Below, piece after piece: positions 8,169-17,367 of a stretch of 64,000 nucleotides of DNA (positions within the stretch are counted from its first letter, which is position 1; the number at the start of each line of letters is the position of its first letter). A program made the translations under genes and the position numbers. Source of the stretch: Lactococcus termiticola (GTDB lineage: Bacteria; Bacillota; Bacilli; Lactobacillales; Streptococcaceae); NCBI RefSeq assembly GCF_003116835.1, contig NZ_BFFO01000002.1, positions 1-64,000 of the forward strand, in the 5' to 3' direction. The notes below the pieces were generated by a model. That model saw only the letters and a program-made list of their open reading frames with translations, searched no databases and was not told the origin of the DNA.

Positions 8169-9017
8169 ATGGCCCTCTTTCAAAAGAAAAAGTATATTAA
8201 AATCAATCCCAATCGGGCGGTGAGAAATCAAGAGCAAGTTCAGCCAGAAGTGCCAGATGAGCTCTTTGCAAAATGTCCGAGCTGTAAGCACTCGATTTAC
8301 AACAAGGACCTGGGCGATGAGAAGATTTGCCCACATTGTGGTTACAGTTTTAGAATTACCGCTTCAGAGCGTCTGGCCTTGATTGCTGATGATTTTGAAG
8401 AAATGTTTACAGGGATTGAAACGAAGAACCCACTGGATTTCCCAGGCTATTCTGAGAAATTGGAACAGACGAAGGCGAAGACTGGGCTTGATGAAGCCAT
8501 CGTCACAGGGATCGCGACAATCAAGGGACAAAAGACAGCCCTTGCTATCATGGATTCAAGCTTTATCATGGCTTCAATGGGGACGGTGGTCGGTGAGAAG
8601 CTGACCCTTCTCTTTGAGCATGCGACAGCTGAAAGGCTTCCCGTTATCGTCTTTACGGCCTCTGGTGGGGCCCGCATGCAGGAGGGGATTATGAGCCTCA
8701 TGCAGATGGCAAAGATTTCTGCTGCCGTTAAGCAGCATTCTAATGCCGGCCTGCTCTATATCACGGTTTTGACAGACCCTACCACAGGCGGTGTGACCGC
8801 GAGTTTCGCCATGCTGGGTGATATTATCCTGGCTGAACCCCAGTCACTGATTGGATTTGCCGGCCGTCGGGTCATCGAGCAGACCGTCCGCCAGACCCTG
8901 CCTGATGACTTCCAAAAGGCTGAGTTCCTGCAGAGTCATGGTTTCGTAGATGCCATTGTTAAGCGGACAGAGCTCAAGGAAAAACTCGCATTCTTGTTGG
9001 AGGTGCATCATGTCTAA
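8169..9017 (+). CDS. accD: AccD, carboxyltransferase beta subunit
   Basis: AccD transfers the carboxyl group from biotin to acetyl-CoA together with AccA. The N-terminal zinc ribbon has Cys36, Cys39, Cys54 and Cys57 (CPSC and CPHC); the crotonase-like domain follows. The start at 8169 ([10 protein letters not shown]) was chosen because AAAGGA precedes it; an in-frame ATG at 8145 lacks one. The protein has 282 residues. Its end overlaps the start of accA by eight bases, so the subunits are made in coupled fashion. Confidence 0.94.
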   Translation: MALFQKKKYIKINPNRAVRNQEQVQPEVPDELFAKCPSCKHSIYNKDLGDEKICPHCGYSFRITASERLALIADDFEEMFTGIETKNPLDFPGYSEKLEQTKAKTGLDEAIVTGIATIKGQKTALAIMDSSFIMASMGTVVGEKLTLLFEHATAERLPVIVFTASGGARMQEGIMSLMQMAKISAAVKQHSNAGLLYITVLTDPTTGGVTASFAMLGDIILAEPQSLIGFAGRRVIEQTVRQTLPDDFQKAEFLQSHGFVDAIVKRTELKEKLAFLLEVHHV

Positions 9018-9765
9018 GATTGCTGAAATTATTAATAAAGCCCGGGCGGCTGACCGAATTTCTGCACGTGAAATTTTTGAGACGGTCTTTGATGACTTCT
9101 TCGAGCTTCACGGCGACCGTCAGTTCATGGACGATGAAGCCGTAGTGGGCGGCATTGCTAGGTTTGAAGGACAGGCGGTCACAGTCATCGGAATTCAAAA
9201 GGGTAAAAACCTTGAAGAAAACCTGGCGACCAACTTTGGTCAACCCTCACCAAATGGCTACCGCAAGGCCCTCCGCCTGATGAAGCAGGCCGAAAAATTT
9301 GGCCGTCCAGTCATTACTTTTGTCAACACAGCAGGTGCCTACCCAGGGATTGAAGCCGAAGAACGGGGACAGGGTGAAGCCATTGCCCGCAATCTCCTTG
9401 AGATGTCCGACCTCTCCGTGCCCGTCCTGACCTTTATCACAGGTGAAGGCGGCTCTGGTGGTGCACTGGCCTTGGCGGTTGCCAATAAGGTCTACATCCT
9501 TGAAAATGCCGTCTATTCGGTCTTATCACCAGAAGGCTTCGCGACCATCTTATGGAAGGACGGTTCACGGCGTGATGAGGCGGCGGAGCTCATGAAGATG
9601 ACTTCTGACAAGCTCTTTGAGAGCGGGGTTGTTGACGGTGTGATTGCTGAGGATAACTTGGAAGAGAATCTGAAGACAGCGATTCGTGAGAATCTGGTAG
9701 AGCTCTCTGGCATGTCTTCTGAAGAACTTGAAAAACAGCGTTATGAACGTTTTAGGAAATATTAA
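9010..9765 (+). CDS. accA: AccA, carboxyltransferase alpha subunit
   Basis: AccA is the partner of AccD and binds carboxybiotin. The protein has 251 residues, shorter than proteobacterial AccA (about 320) but usual for streptococci and lactococci. The signature [13 protein letters not shown] (oxyanion-forming glycines) is visible around residue 140. The start is MSKIAEI at 9010, inside the end of accD, with GGAGGTGC as ribosome-binding site. It is the last gene of the operon and is followed by a clear terminator. Confidence 0.94.
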   Translation: MSKIAEIINKARAADRISAREIFETVFDDFFELHGDRQFMDDEAVVGGIARFEGQAVTVIGIQKGKNLEENLATNFGQPSPNGYRKALRLMKQAEKFGRPVITFVNTAGAYPGIEAEERGQGEAIARNLLEMSDLSVPVLTFITGEGGSGGALALAVANKVYILENAVYSVLSPEGFATILWKDGSRRDEAAELMKMTSDKLFESGVVDGVIAEDNLEENLKTAIRENLVELSGMSSEELEKQRYERFRKY

Positions 9766-9787
9766 GAGCAGTAGCTCTTTTTTTTTG
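9766..9787 (+). terminator. Terminator of the fab/acc operon
   Basis: AGAGC at 9766-9770 pairs with GCTCT, then eight T. It begins right after the accA stop. Confidence 0.85.
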
Positions 9788-9938
9788 AACTCCAATACTT
9801 AGACAGAGTCAAAATCATCCGTCAAATCTGAGTCATCGCTATTTTTTAGACTTGTCTTTGAATGATCTCATTCTTCACCTCAAACATCTAATTGAATAAA
9901 ACTGAATGAAATTAAAATCCAAGGTGAAAGGAAAAAAT

Positions 9939-10667
9939 ATGGCAACAAAAGAAAGATGGCGGGAGTATTTCAAACTGATAAATGATAGAGAGCCGACCTT
10001 GGAAGATTTTCGGACAGCCATTAAAAATGGAGAGATTGAAAATATGTCGGATGCATCAGAGAATGATGCGACAATCCCCAATATAAACAAGACGGGTGAT
10101 ATTCCGCCTAAAGAAGAGCATCCAAAAATTCAGACGGAACAAAAAGTTACGCAAACAGCTGAGGCGAATAAAGTAGGAAATATTACGCCGACTACTGTTC
10201 TAGGAGTGAAGTCTCTGGCGAGCTCATACGCCTCAGGAAACCGGATAACCTATTTGCAAAAGAAACAACAATCTGTGTGGGGAGTTGTGGTCATAGCTAT
10301 CGTTGCGATTGGCTTTGCAATATGGGGAATCGGAAATATCGTCAATACGGGAACGCCACCTAATGGCACATACCACGCAACGAGTGATACGATAAGTGAA
10401 AATATCGGACTGCTCTACTTCGTGACAGATGCTGATAAGATTACTTTTACAGAAACATCCTCAACTGGAGGCTCGTGGAGTTATCAGACGGGCGACTATG
10501 GTAGTGGTAGTGGCAGTACGGATGGAACATATTATGTTTCAGGGGGGACATTGACGATGTCCGGTTACACGCTAGGAACGAAGCAGTTTAAGTATAGTAA
10601 AAATCTTTGGGGAAAGATTAGTCTTAAGGACACTTCAAACGATGTAACACTCACTTTTAAGAAGTAA
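9939..10667 (+). CDS. Unknown single-pass membrane protein
   Basis: I do not recognise the function. The 242-residue protein starts with a motif common to many lactic-acid-bacterial proteins of unknown role: W-x3-F-x-L-I-N-D-R-E-P-T-x2-D-F-x2-A-x3-G-E-I (residues 6-34). A polar linker of about 60 residues follows, then one transmembrane helix (VWGVVVIAIVAIGFAIWGIG, about 112-131), then an exported Gly/Ser/Thr-rich C-terminal domain that looks beta-stranded. An ATG 33 bp upstream (9906) is in frame, but GAAAGG fits the 9939 start. The base composition is more AT-rich than in the fab operon, suggesting accessory DNA. Confidence 0.7.
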   Translation: MATKERWREYFKLINDREPTLEDFRTAIKNGEIENMSDASENDATIPNINKTGDIPPKEEHPKIQTEQKVTQTAEANKVGNITPTTVLGVKSLASSYASGNRITYLQKKQQSVWGVVVIAIVAIGFAIWGIGNIVNTGTPPNGTYHATSDTISENIGLLYFVTDADKITFTETSSTGGSWSYQTGDYGSGSGSTDGTYYVSGGTLTMSGYTLGTKQFKYSKNLWGKISLKDTSNDVTLTFKK

Positions 10668-10765
10668 AACAATAAACGAAAGAGAACTATCGCGGGTGGA
10701 TTTTCAGAAAGCTGTAAAAACGCTGAGATAATTGCTTTACTTATACATTTTATAGGAGAAATAAT

Positions 10766-10966
10766 ATGAAAAAATTAAAAGTAGCTGTGATAATCCTGCT
10801 TATGATGCTTGGTTTCGGGGGACTAGCCGCTTGCTCAAATTCGAGTACGGATCAGCAAGCAGCCAGTGAATTAACTCAGGATAAGGTATATAATTACCTT
10901 CAGGAAGCTCAATATACAGGTCTTTCAAAGTTCAATCAAACCTTTGAGGGATTGGATGATGCCTGA
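10766..10966 (+). pseudogene. Lipoprotein gene truncated by the IS
   Basis: The frame encodes a lipoprotein signal peptide: KKLK start, hydrophobic core, and lipobox LAAC with the lipidated Cys at residue 23, then a Ser/Asp/Gln-rich stretch. A good ribosome-binding site (TAGGAGAAATAAT) precedes it. The frame reads into the insertion sequence, whose first bases (TGA at 10964-10966) supply the stop, so only 66 residues remain. The missing C-terminal part is not found on the other side of the IS. The protein would still be exported and lipidated but probably lacks its functional domain. Confidence 0.8.
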
Positions 10967-11014
10967 CATTAAGTCAAGAAACTAGACACCAAAATGGGTA
11001 AATTACCTTTCTGC

Positions 11015-11884
11015 CTATGCGGCTAATTTTAGTTGTTTATTTTCGAATTCATTGGGCGTTAAATAATTGAGCCCTTGATGAATTCGATTATTATTATAGA
11101 AGCTCTCAATATACCAAAAGACCTCATGCTTAGCTTGATTGAAGTCCTTAATAGAATGACGATAAAGCCATTCTCTTTTAAGGTGACCATGCCAAGATTC
11201 AAGGCTCGCATTGTGATAAGGATAACCCTTGCGGCTGTAGGAATGTTTGATTTTATGACTCTCAAGAAGCTGGTTGTACTCGTGACTTGTATATTGACTC
11301 CCTTGGTCAGAATGAAGCAATAGACCCTTAGAAGTGCCTCTAAGTCGAATCGCTTTCTCTAGTGTTCTATTGACTAAATCAGTCGTCATTCTCTGACTGA
11401 TGTCCCAGGCAATGATTTTCTTAGAATAGCGGTCCATAATCGTTGAGAGATAAACCCAGCCTTGGGTCTGTGTATGAATGTAAGTAATGTCCGTTGACCA
11501 AACTTGATTCATTGCGTGAGGTTCAATAACGATAAGATTCTCTCTTGAAATATTATCTGACTTATTTCTCGCAGGTTTAAATTTCTTATTAACAACTGAC
11601 TTTATTCCTTGTTCATGCATGAGCTTCTGGACAAGTTTAAGACCAACAGTTATTCCTTTTTGAGCCAACTGATGATGAATTTTAGGCGCACCATAAATTT
11701 GTTTAGAGGATTCATAGAGTGATTTAATCTCAAGGGCTAAAGTTCTTCTACGTTGTTCTGAAGAAGAAAGTTTCCGTTGTGTTTGGTCATAAAAACTCGA
11801 GCGATTGAGTCCAAATAGGAGGCAAGATTGGGTAATATTTAAGTGTTCTTCTTGAATCATCCGAATCATTTCTGGGTTGGTCAT
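11015..11884 (-). CDS. IS3-family transposase OrfB (DDE integrase domain)
   Basis: This 289-residue catalytic half of the transposase has an N-terminal HTH_21-like region (about 45-100, with YGAPKIHHQL) and an rve/DDE domain. The DDE residues are Asp132 (STDITYI), Asp193 (HSDQGSQY) and Glu229 (SLESWHGHLKREW). Its ATG overlaps the orfA TGA (ATGA) next to an A-rich run (GAAAAAGAAATGA), the usual setting for -1 frameshifting to an OrfAB fusion. All catalytic residues are present and no internal stop is seen, so it may be active. Confidence 0.93.
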   Translation of the reverse strand: MTNPEMIRMIQEEHLNITQSCLLFGLNRSSFYDQTQRKLSSSEQRRRTLALEIKSLYESSKQIYGAPKIHHQLAQKGITVGLKLVQKLMHEQGIKSVVNKKFKPARNKSDNISRENLIVIEPHAMNQVWSTDITYIHTQTQGWVYLSTIMDRYSKKIIAWDISQRMTTDLVNRTLEKAIRLRGTSKGLLLHSDQGSQYTSHEYNQLLESHKIKHSYSRKGYPYHNASLESWHGHLKREWLYRHSIKDFNQAKHEVFWYIESFYNNNRIHQGLNYLTPNEFENKQLKLAA

Positions 11885-12141
11885 TTCTTTTTCTCGGCGA
11901 ATAGGGTCAATACTTTTTTTAAGAGGTCACGTTCTTCTTGGACACGAGATAATTCTTTCTTGATGGCAATAAAATCAGCCTTAGAGTACTCTTGTCCTCC
12001 TTTCTTTGAGTATTTTTCAATCCATTTATAAAGTGTCGTTTGTGCAATACCATATTCGCTTGATAGACTCGGAACACTTTGCCCTGAGTCATAAAGTTCT
12101 ACTAGAGTTTCTTTGAAACCTTGTTCATATCGTTTAACCAT
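11881..12141 (-). CDS. IS3-family transposase OrfA (HTH)
   Basis: This 86-residue DNA-binding half contains a helix-turn-helix (about 20-45: SVPSLSSEYGIAQTTLYKW) and a C-terminal leucine-zipper-like helix (about 55-83: ADFIAIKKELSRVQEERDLL) that joins OrfA to OrfB. It is followed with a four-base overlap by orfB. Confidence 0.9.
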   Translation of the reverse strand: MVKRYEQGFKETLVELYDSGQSVPSLSSEYGIAQTTLYKWIEKYSKKGGQEYSKADFIAIKKELSRVQEERDLLKKVLTLFAEKKK

Positions 12142-12197
12142 AAATTGAGTGTACCAAATTACCTAAACGGCTGTCCATTTTTCTAGGATAACATCAC

Positions 12198-12530
12198 ATG
12201 TTCAAATATAACGGAAAAGCGATTGTTGTCGATTACGAAAACGGCTATCTCTTCCAGATTGATTATCTCAGTGATAGCGAACTCAAGTTTACCTCGCTCA
12301 AAGAGCGGACCGATGGTGGTCCGATGACTGAGACAGAAACTTACTTCTATAAAGAGTTGGCTGATGATATTTTCTTTGTCAACTGGGTCGAAGAAGCAGG
12401 CGTGGTCGTCTCTCAGATTCTTGATTTCAATAAGATGGAAGTCGATACCTTTATGACCTGGGATCAGGAAGCTGCTCGGGGTGGTCGTGGACATCTGGTG
12501 AATCATGGTGTGATTCGCTTTCCTGAGTGA
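12198..12530 (+). CDS. MoaF-like small protein
   Basis: This 110-residue protein resembles the family annotated as MoaF-related, a small beta-barrel of unknown role. Motifs are GKAIVVDYENG at the start, the central VNWVEEAGVVVSQILDFN and a C-terminal GGRGHLVNHGVI. The ATG lies one base past the IS end. The N-terminus matches the family start, so the coding region looks whole, but the insertion has removed its native promoter and ribosome-binding site. Expression would depend on outward transcription from the IS or be lost. Confidence 0.6.
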   Translation: MFKYNGKAIVVDYENGYLFQIDYLSDSELKFTSLKERTDGGPMTETETYFYKELADDIFFVNWVEEAGVVVSQILDFNKMEVDTFMTWDQEAARGGRGHLVNHGVIRFPE

Positions 12531-12550
12531 TTTACTAAGGGCAAGATGAT

Positions 12551-12583
12551 GAAAAACACTTCAATTGAGAGGTGCTTTTTTTG
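12551..12583 (+). terminator. Terminator after the MoaF-like gene
   Basis: An imperfect hairpin (ACACTTCAATTGAGAGGTG) is followed by seven T. The rest of the gap to hprK (12584-12754) holds only the hprK promoter. Confidence 0.6.
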
Positions 12584-12718
12584 ACTAACAAGCTTCTATG
12601 ACCTAATATCTCTGAAAGTAGTGATAGGCAAGAGCTACTGATGTTGGCGAACTGCTGACATTTTCAATAAGAAAATAACCAGCAAAAGCAAAGCTTTTCC
12701 CCGCCTTCCCCACCGATA

Positions 12719-12727
12719 TGTTATAAT
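12719..12727 (+). promoter_or_regulatory. Extended -10 promoter of hprK
   Basis: TGTTATAAT, an extended -10, lies 27 bp before the hprK ATG. No good -35 is seen, which extended -10 promoters tolerate. Confidence 0.6.
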
Positions 12728-12754
12728 TTAGAAAAAGCCAAAGAAGGAAAACCT

Positions 12755-13690
12755 ATGCCAGTAACCGTCGCTGACCTGATGAAAAAAATCACGTTCACCC
12801 CTATCTATATCACAGAGACTGCCTTGAAAAAGGAAATTTCCACCTCAGATATTCTCAGGCCGGGCCTGGAGATGTCGGGCTATTTTGACTACTTCCAGCC
12901 TGAACGTATCCAGCTTTTTGGGATGAAGGAGTGGTCTTATGCCATGAATGTGGTCGGCGATGAGCGCTATGACCTCTTCAAGGCCATCATGACTGAGGTA
13001 ACGCCTGTCATCATCGTGGCCCGGGGCTTAGAAGTACCGGACGAGATGGTTGCGGCAGCCAAGCGACAGGATGTGGCCATTCTCCAGTCAAGAGAGGGGA
13101 CCAGCCGTCTGAGCTCGATCATTACGACCTATCTGGATGAAGAGCTGGCCGAACGCTTTACCATTCACGGTGTCCTCATGGATATTTATGGGGTCGGTGT
13201 CCTGATTCAGGGGGCTAGTGGGATTGGTAAGTCTGAAACGGCCCTTGATTTGGTCGGGCGTGGACATCGTCTGGTCGCTGACGACCGGGTTGATGTCTAC
13301 CAGCGGGATGCCTTCACGCTTGCTGGCGAGCCGGCTGAGGTCCTTCGAAACATGCTTGAGCTCCGTGGTGTCGGCATCATTGATGTGATGAACCTTTATG
13401 GTGCCCGTGCCGTCAAATCTTCTTCAGACGTGACCCTTGCGATCTATCTTGAACCTTTTGATACAGAAAAAGAATTTGACCGCCTGGGCAATGGCATCCA
13501 TCATGTCAGCTTCGCTGAAGTTGAAGTGCCCCAGATTACGATTCCGGTTAAGACCGGTCGAAACGTGGCCAGTATTATCGAGGCAGCAGTTATGAACTTC
13601 CGGGCCAAGGCGATGGGCTACGATGCCACTCAGACCTTTGAAGACCGCCTGACCGCCCTGATTGAACAAAATGAAAGTGAAAAGAATTAA
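12755..13690 (+). CDS. hprK: HPr kinase/phosphorylase
   Basis: HprK phosphorylates HPr on Ser46 when glycolytic intermediates are high and reverses this when phosphate is high, which controls CcpA-dependent catabolite repression and PTS activity. Motifs: His138 in the [10 protein letters not shown] block, Walker A GASGIGKS at 153-160, and [14 protein letters not shown], the family signature. At 311 residues it is full length. GAAGGAAAA precedes the ATG. lgt starts three bases after the stop, the usual Firmicute pairing. Confidence 0.95.
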   Translation: MPVTVADLMKKITFTPIYITETALKKEISTSDILRPGLEMSGYFDYFQPERIQLFGMKEWSYAMNVVGDERYDLFKAIMTEVTPVIIVARGLEVPDEMVAAAKRQDVAILQSREGTSRLSSIITTYLDEELAERFTIHGVLMDIYGVGVLIQGASGIGKSETALDLVGRGHRLVADDRVDVYQRDAFTLAGEPAEVLRNMLELRGVGIIDVMNLYGARAVKSSSDVTLAIYLEPFDTEKEFDRLGNGIHHVSFAEVEVPQITIPVKTGRNVASIIEAAVMNFRAKAMGYDATQTFEDRLTALIEQNESEKN

Positions 13691-13693
13691 GAC

Positions 13694-14488
13694 ATGCAAG
13701 AAATTTCACTGCCAAGCCTGGCCCTGAGTAAAATTGCCTTACAACTTGGCCCCTTTGCCATTCACTGGTACGCGATTTTCATCACGCTGGGCGGTGCCAT
13801 CGCCTTTTGGCTGGCCCTGCGAGAAGGAGCCAGAAAGAAGATATCTTCAGATGATGTGACAGACCTGATGATTTGGTCGGTCCCCTTTGCCTTGGTCGGA
13901 GCCAGGGCTTACTATGTCATCTTCCAGTGGGGCTACTACAGCCAGCATCCTGACCAAATCATTGCCCTCTGGGACGGTGGTGGAGCCATCTATGGCTCGT
14001 TAATTGCCATTGCCATCGTCATCTTCGTCTTTTGTTACTACAGAGTACTCCGGCCCCTAGACATGATGGACATCTATATTCCAGGCATCATGCTGGCCCA
14101 GGCCATGGGTCGCTGGGGAAATTTTGTCAATCAAGAAGCTTATGGACGTGCCGTCAGCAATCTCAACTGGCTTCCTAGATGGATGCAGAAGCAGATGTAC
14201 ATCGACGGGGCCTACAGGCTCCCGACCTTTTTATTTGAAAGTATCGGCAACCTGATTGGCTTCGCCCTCATCATGCTCTTCCGCCATCGCCTCCATCTCA
14301 AACGAGGCGAAGTCTTCTTTTTCTACCTTATCTGGTACGGCAGTCTCCGCTTCATCGTTGAAGGCATGCGGACAGACAGCTTGATGATAGGACCCTTGCG
14401 TGTGTCGCAGATGCTCTCGGCCGTTCTTGTCCTTGTCGGCCTAGTCTTGATTATTGTGAGAAGAAAAAGAAAAACGTTAAAAGTGTAG
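13694..14488 (+). CDS. lgt: Lgt, prolipoprotein diacylglyceryl transferase
   Basis: Lgt transfers diacylglycerol to the lipobox cysteine of prelipoproteins in the membrane. The 264-residue protein has about seven hydrophobic segments. The family signature GRWGNFVNQEAYG lies around residues 136-148, and an earlier HWYAIFITLGG segment carries the conserved His-Tyr. It is probably co-transcribed with hprK. The truncated lipoprotein at 10.8 kb would be a substrate. Confidence 0.94.
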   Translation: MQEISLPSLALSKIALQLGPFAIHWYAIFITLGGAIAFWLALREGARKKISSDDVTDLMIWSVPFALVGARAYYVIFQWGYYSQHPDQIIALWDGGGAIYGSLIAIAIVIFVFCYYRVLRPLDMMDIYIPGIMLAQAMGRWGNFVNQEAYGRAVSNLNWLPRWMQKQMYIDGAYRLPTFLFESIGNLIGFALIMLFRHRLHLKRGEVFFFYLIWYGSLRFIVEGMRTDSLMIGPLRVSQMLSAVLVLVGLVLIIVRRKRKTLKV

Positions 14489-14507
14489 TAGAGGAAATTC
14501 TGAAAAC

Positions 14508-14720
14508 ACTGTGAAAAAGGCAAATGGCGAGACCGTAAGGGCTCGCCATTTAGCGATGTAAGGAGAAAAACATAGTTTTCCTTATTCTGGCTCCCAATGC
14601 TCCTGGAGGTCACATTGCTGGGTCAGAGCTCTTTCCAATCGAACTAGCGGCCCCACTGTGTCTTGCCCGATTTCCGGAAGGAAAGGCTACCTATCAAAAG
14701 AAGTAAAACAGCTTCTTTTT
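14508..14720 (+). ncRNA. Structured intergenic RNA candidate (lgt-pflB gap)
   Basis: The gap 14489-14876 has no gene. It carries CTGTGAAAAAGGCAAAT (14508-14524), identical to 57185-57201 in the rnjB leader, joined to a perfect 10-bp helix (14521-14530 with 14541-14550) whose bases differ from the other copy but still pair. More hairpins follow: AAGGA.AAAAC with GTTTTCCTT at 14559-14582, CCCAATG with CATTG..GGG enclosing CTCC/GGAG (14592-14621), and TTTCC/GGAAA (14671-14684). A terminator-like GAAG...CTTCTTTTTT ends at about 14720. No promoter was found; it may be the 3' UTR of lgt or a separate RNA. Confidence 0.5.
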
Positions 14721-14800
14721 TATTCTCAAGAAAATATAACAGAATCCGAAATATGCCTAACTGTACTAGTAAAGAAAGTGATTACATTTCAGATTTCGTA

Positions 14801-14828
14801 TTGATTTCCCTTTTCTGTATGATATAAT
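14801..14828 (+). promoter_or_regulatory. Promoter of pflB
   Basis: TTGATT at 14801-14806 and TATAAT at 14823-14828 are separated by 16 bp, 48 bp before the pflB ATG. No convincing CcpA (cre) or Rex operator was seen nearby. Confidence 0.75.
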
Positions 14829-14876
14829 AATCATGTACACTAAAACAGTCGTTATAGACAAAGGAGACTTGCAACC

Positions 14877-17240
14877 ATGAAAACAGAAGTCACAGAAAAC
14901 ATTTTTGAACAAGCCTGGGACGGGTTCAAAGGAACTGACTGGCAAGATAAAGCCAGCGTTACTCGCTTCGTGCAATCTAACTACACGCCTTACGATGGAG
15001 ACGAAACTTTCTTGGCAGGTGCGACAGAACGTACCCTCAAAGTAAAGAAAATCATTGAAGACACTAAAGCTCACTATGAAGAAGTCGGCTTCCCATTTGA
15101 TACTGATGTCGTTACTTCTATCGACAAGATCCCTGCAGGCTATGTTGATCCAAACAACAAAGACCTTGAATTGATCTACGGTATGCAAAACAAGGAACTT
15201 TTCCGTTTGAACTTCATGCCAAAAGGTGGTTTGCGTGTTGCTGAAAAAATCTTGACTGAACACGGTCTTGAAGTAGATCCTAAGCTCCATGATATTCTCA
15301 GCCAAACAATGACTTCAGTAAATGACGGTATCTTCCGTGCTTACACTTCAGCTATCCGTAAAGCACGTCACGCTCACACTGTAACAGGTTTGCCTGATGC
15401 TTACTCACGTGGACGTATCATTGGTGTTTATGCACGTCTTGCCCTCTACGGTGCCGATTACCTCATGAAGGAAAAAGCTAAAGAGTGGGATGCCATCACT
15501 GAAATCAACGAAGAAAACATTCGCCTTAAAGAAGAAATCAACATGCAATATCAAGCATTGCAACAAGTTGTAAACTTCGGTGAACTTTACGGTCTTGACG
15601 TTCGTCGTCCAGCAATGAACACTAAAGAAGCCATCCAATGGGTGAACATCGCCTACATGGCAGTATGTCGTGTCATCAACGGTGCTGCAACTTCACTCGG
15701 ACGTGTACCAATCGTTCTTGACATCTATGCAGAACGTGATTTGGCTCGCGGAACATTCACAGAAGAAGAAATCCAAGAATTTGTTGATGACTTCGTATTG
15801 AAACTCCGTACGATGAAGTTCGCTCGTGCTGCTGCCTATGATGAGCTTTACTCAGGTGACCCAACATTCATCACCACTTCTATGGCTGGTATGGGTAACG
15901 ACGGACGCCACCGTGTCACTAAGATGGACTACCGTTTCCTCAACACTTTGGATACCATCGGTAACGCGCCAGAACCAAACTTGACAGTCCTTTGGGATTC
16001 TAAACTCCCATACTCATTCAAGCGTTACGCCATGTCTATGAGCCACAAACACTCTTCAATCCAATACGAAGGTGTTGAAACAATGGCTAAAGACGGTTAC
16101 GGTGAAATGTCTTGTATCTCTTGCTGTGTGTCTCCACTTGACCCAGAATCAGAAGAAGGCCGCCACAACATCCAGTACTTCGGTGCCCGTGTAAACGTGC
16201 TTAAAGCAATGTTGACAGGTCTGAACGGTGGTTATGATGACGTTCATAAAGACTATAAAGTCTTCGACATCGAACCTGTCCGTGACGAAATCCTTGACTA
16301 CGATACCGTTATGGCAAACTTCGACAAGTCGCTTGACTGGTTGACTGATACATATGTTGATGCGATGAATATCATCCACTACATGACTGATAAGTACAAC
16401 TATGAAGCAGTTCAAATGGCATTCTTGCCGACAAAAGTTCGTGCTAACATGGGATTCGGTATCTGTGGTTTCGCAAATACAGTAGACTCACTTTCAGCAA
16501 TCAAATACGGACAAGTTAAGACTATCCGTGATGAAAATGGCTACATCTACGACTACGAAACAACTGGAGACTTCCCACGCTATGGTGAAGATGATGACCG
16601 TGTCGATGACATCGCTAAACTCGTGATGAAGATGTACCACGAAAAACTTTCACGTCACCAACTTTATAAGAACGCTGAAGCAACTGTTTCACTCCTTACC
16701 ATCACTTCAAACGTGGCATACTCTAAACAAACTGGTAACTCACCAGTCCACAAGGGTGTATTCCTCAACGAAGATGGTACAGTGAACAAGTCTAAACTTG
16801 AATTCTTCTCACCAGGTGCGAACCCATCTAACAAGGCTAAGGGTGGATGGCTCCAAAACTTGCGTTCACTCGCTAAATTGGACTTCAAACATGCCAACGA
16901 CGGTATTTCATTGACAACTCAAGTCTCACCACGTGCCCTTGGTAAGACCCGTGACGAACAAGTCGACAACCTCGTTCAAATCCTTGATGGCTACTTCACA
17001 CCAGGCCAATTGATGGCTGGTACAGACATGGCTGGTCAACACGTTAACTTGAACGTTATGGACCTCAAAGACGTTTATGACAAGATCATGGCTGGTGAAG
17101 ATGTTATCGTACGTATCTCTGGATACTGTGTTAACACTAAATACCTCACAGCAGAACAAAAACAAGAATTGACTGAACGTGTCTTCCACGAAGTCCTTTC
17201 ACAAGATGATGATGAAGTAATGCATACATCTAACATCTAA
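14877..17240 (+). CDS. pflB: Pyruvate formate-lyase
   Basis: This glycyl-radical enzyme splits pyruvate plus CoA into acetyl-CoA and formate under anaerobic, low-sugar conditions and gives mixed-acid fermentation. The active-site Cys416-Cys417 pair lies in CISCCVSP and the radical Gly749 in VRISGYCVN near the C-terminus. At 787 residues it is full length. AAAGGAG precedes the ATG. Codon use is strongly biased towards one codon per amino acid, as in highly expressed genes. The activase (pflA) is not adjacent, as usual in lactococci. Confidence 0.97.
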   Translation: MKTEVTENIFEQAWDGFKGTDWQDKASVTRFVQSNYTPYDGDETFLAGATERTLKVKKIIEDTKAHYEEVGFPFDTDVVTSIDKIPAGYVDPNNKDLELIYGMQNKELFRLNFMPKGGLRVAEKILTEHGLEVDPKLHDILSQTMTSVNDGIFRAYTSAIRKARHAHTVTGLPDAYSRGRIIGVYARLALYGADYLMKEKAKEWDAITEINEENIRLKEEINMQYQALQQVVNFGELYGLDVRRPAMNTKEAIQWVNIAYMAVCRVINGAATSLGRVPIVLDIYAERDLARGTFTEEEIQEFVDDFVLKLRTMKFARAAAYDELYSGDPTFITTSMAGMGNDGRHRVTKMDYRFLNTLDTIGNAPEPNLTVLWDSKLPYSFKRYAMSMSHKHSSIQYEGVETMAKDGYGEMSCISCCVSPLDPESEEGRHNIQYFGARVNVLKAMLTGLNGGYDDVHKDYKVFDIEPVRDEILDYDTVMANFDKSLDWLTDTYVDAMNIIHYMTDKYNYEAVQMAFLPTKVRANMGFGICGFANTVDSLSAIKYGQVKTIRDENGYIYDYETTGDFPRYGEDDDRVDDIAKLVMKMYHEKLSRHQLYKNAEATVSLLTITSNVAYSKQTGNSPVHKGVFLNEDGTVNKSKLEFFSPGANPSNKAKGGWLQNLRSLAKLDFKHANDGISLTTQVSPRALGKTRDEQVDNLVQILDGYFTPGQLMAGTDMAGQHVNLNVMDLKDVYDKIMAGEDVIVRISGYCVNTKYLTAEQKQELTERVFHEVLSQDDDEVMHTSNI

Positions 17241-17249
17241 TTGAAATTG

Positions 17250-17273
17250 AAAGTCCCTTTCGGGGCTTTTTTG
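17250..17273 (+). terminator. Terminator of pflB
   Basis: AAGTCCC (17251-17257) and GGGGCTT form a short hairpin followed by T6. Confidence 0.85.
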
Positions 17274-17275
17274 CT

Positions 17276-17327
17276 AGACTTTTGAGGAAAGATTGCGACC
17301 AAGGGGAGCAATCTTGACCAAAAGTCT
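17276..17327 (+). repeat. Hairpin after the pflB terminator
   Basis: AGACTTTTG at 17276-17284 pairs with CAAAAGTCT at 17319-17327, and AGATTGC at 17290-17296 with GCAATCT at 17308-17314. The first 12 bases (TAGACTTTTGAG, from 17275) recur directly after the rnjB terminator. Confidence 0.7.
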
Positions 17328-17348
17328 GCAAAAAAGGTGGCGAATAAA

Positions 17349-17363
17349 GAAAGCGAAGCTTTC
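17349..17363 (+). repeat. GAA-loop mini-hairpin
   Basis: GAAAGC and GCTTTC flank a GAA triloop. It contains the heptamer GCGAAGC, which recurs at 17689, 17742, 17767 and 61010. Confidence 0.8.
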
Positions 17364-17367
17364 CACT

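Larger units (their letters stand above)
10964..12196 (-). mobile_element. Complete IS3-family insertion sequence (copy 2)
   Basis: The element is about 1233 bp with overlapping orfA and orfB on the minus strand. The ends were placed from the shared end with copy 1 and from imperfect inverted repeats: TGA..TTA....AAGAAA.TGGACA at 10964 and the similar TGA..TTA...TAGAAA..TGGACA read inward from 12196. No matching 3-5 bp target duplication is visible at the two flanks, so this copy may have been shuffled by recombination with another copy. Size and layout resemble lactococcal IS3-family elements such as IS981, but identity is not claimed. Confidence 0.85.

Noticed and set aside
1-12196. Composite transposon carrying the fab operon
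   Set aside because: The fab/acc genes are essential core genes in the normal lactococcal order, the copies are inverted and diverged, and no outer target duplication can be seen. Recombination between IS copies is simpler.
14489-14876. tRNA or riboswitch for pflB
   Set aside because: No cloverleaf or CCA end is present, and the structured part lies upstream of the pflB promoter at 14801-14828, so it is not in the pflB leader.
14877-17240. CcpA cre site or Rex operator controlling pflB
   Set aside because: No sequence close to TGWNANCGNTNWCA or TTGTGA-n6-TCACAA was found between lgt and the pflB start.
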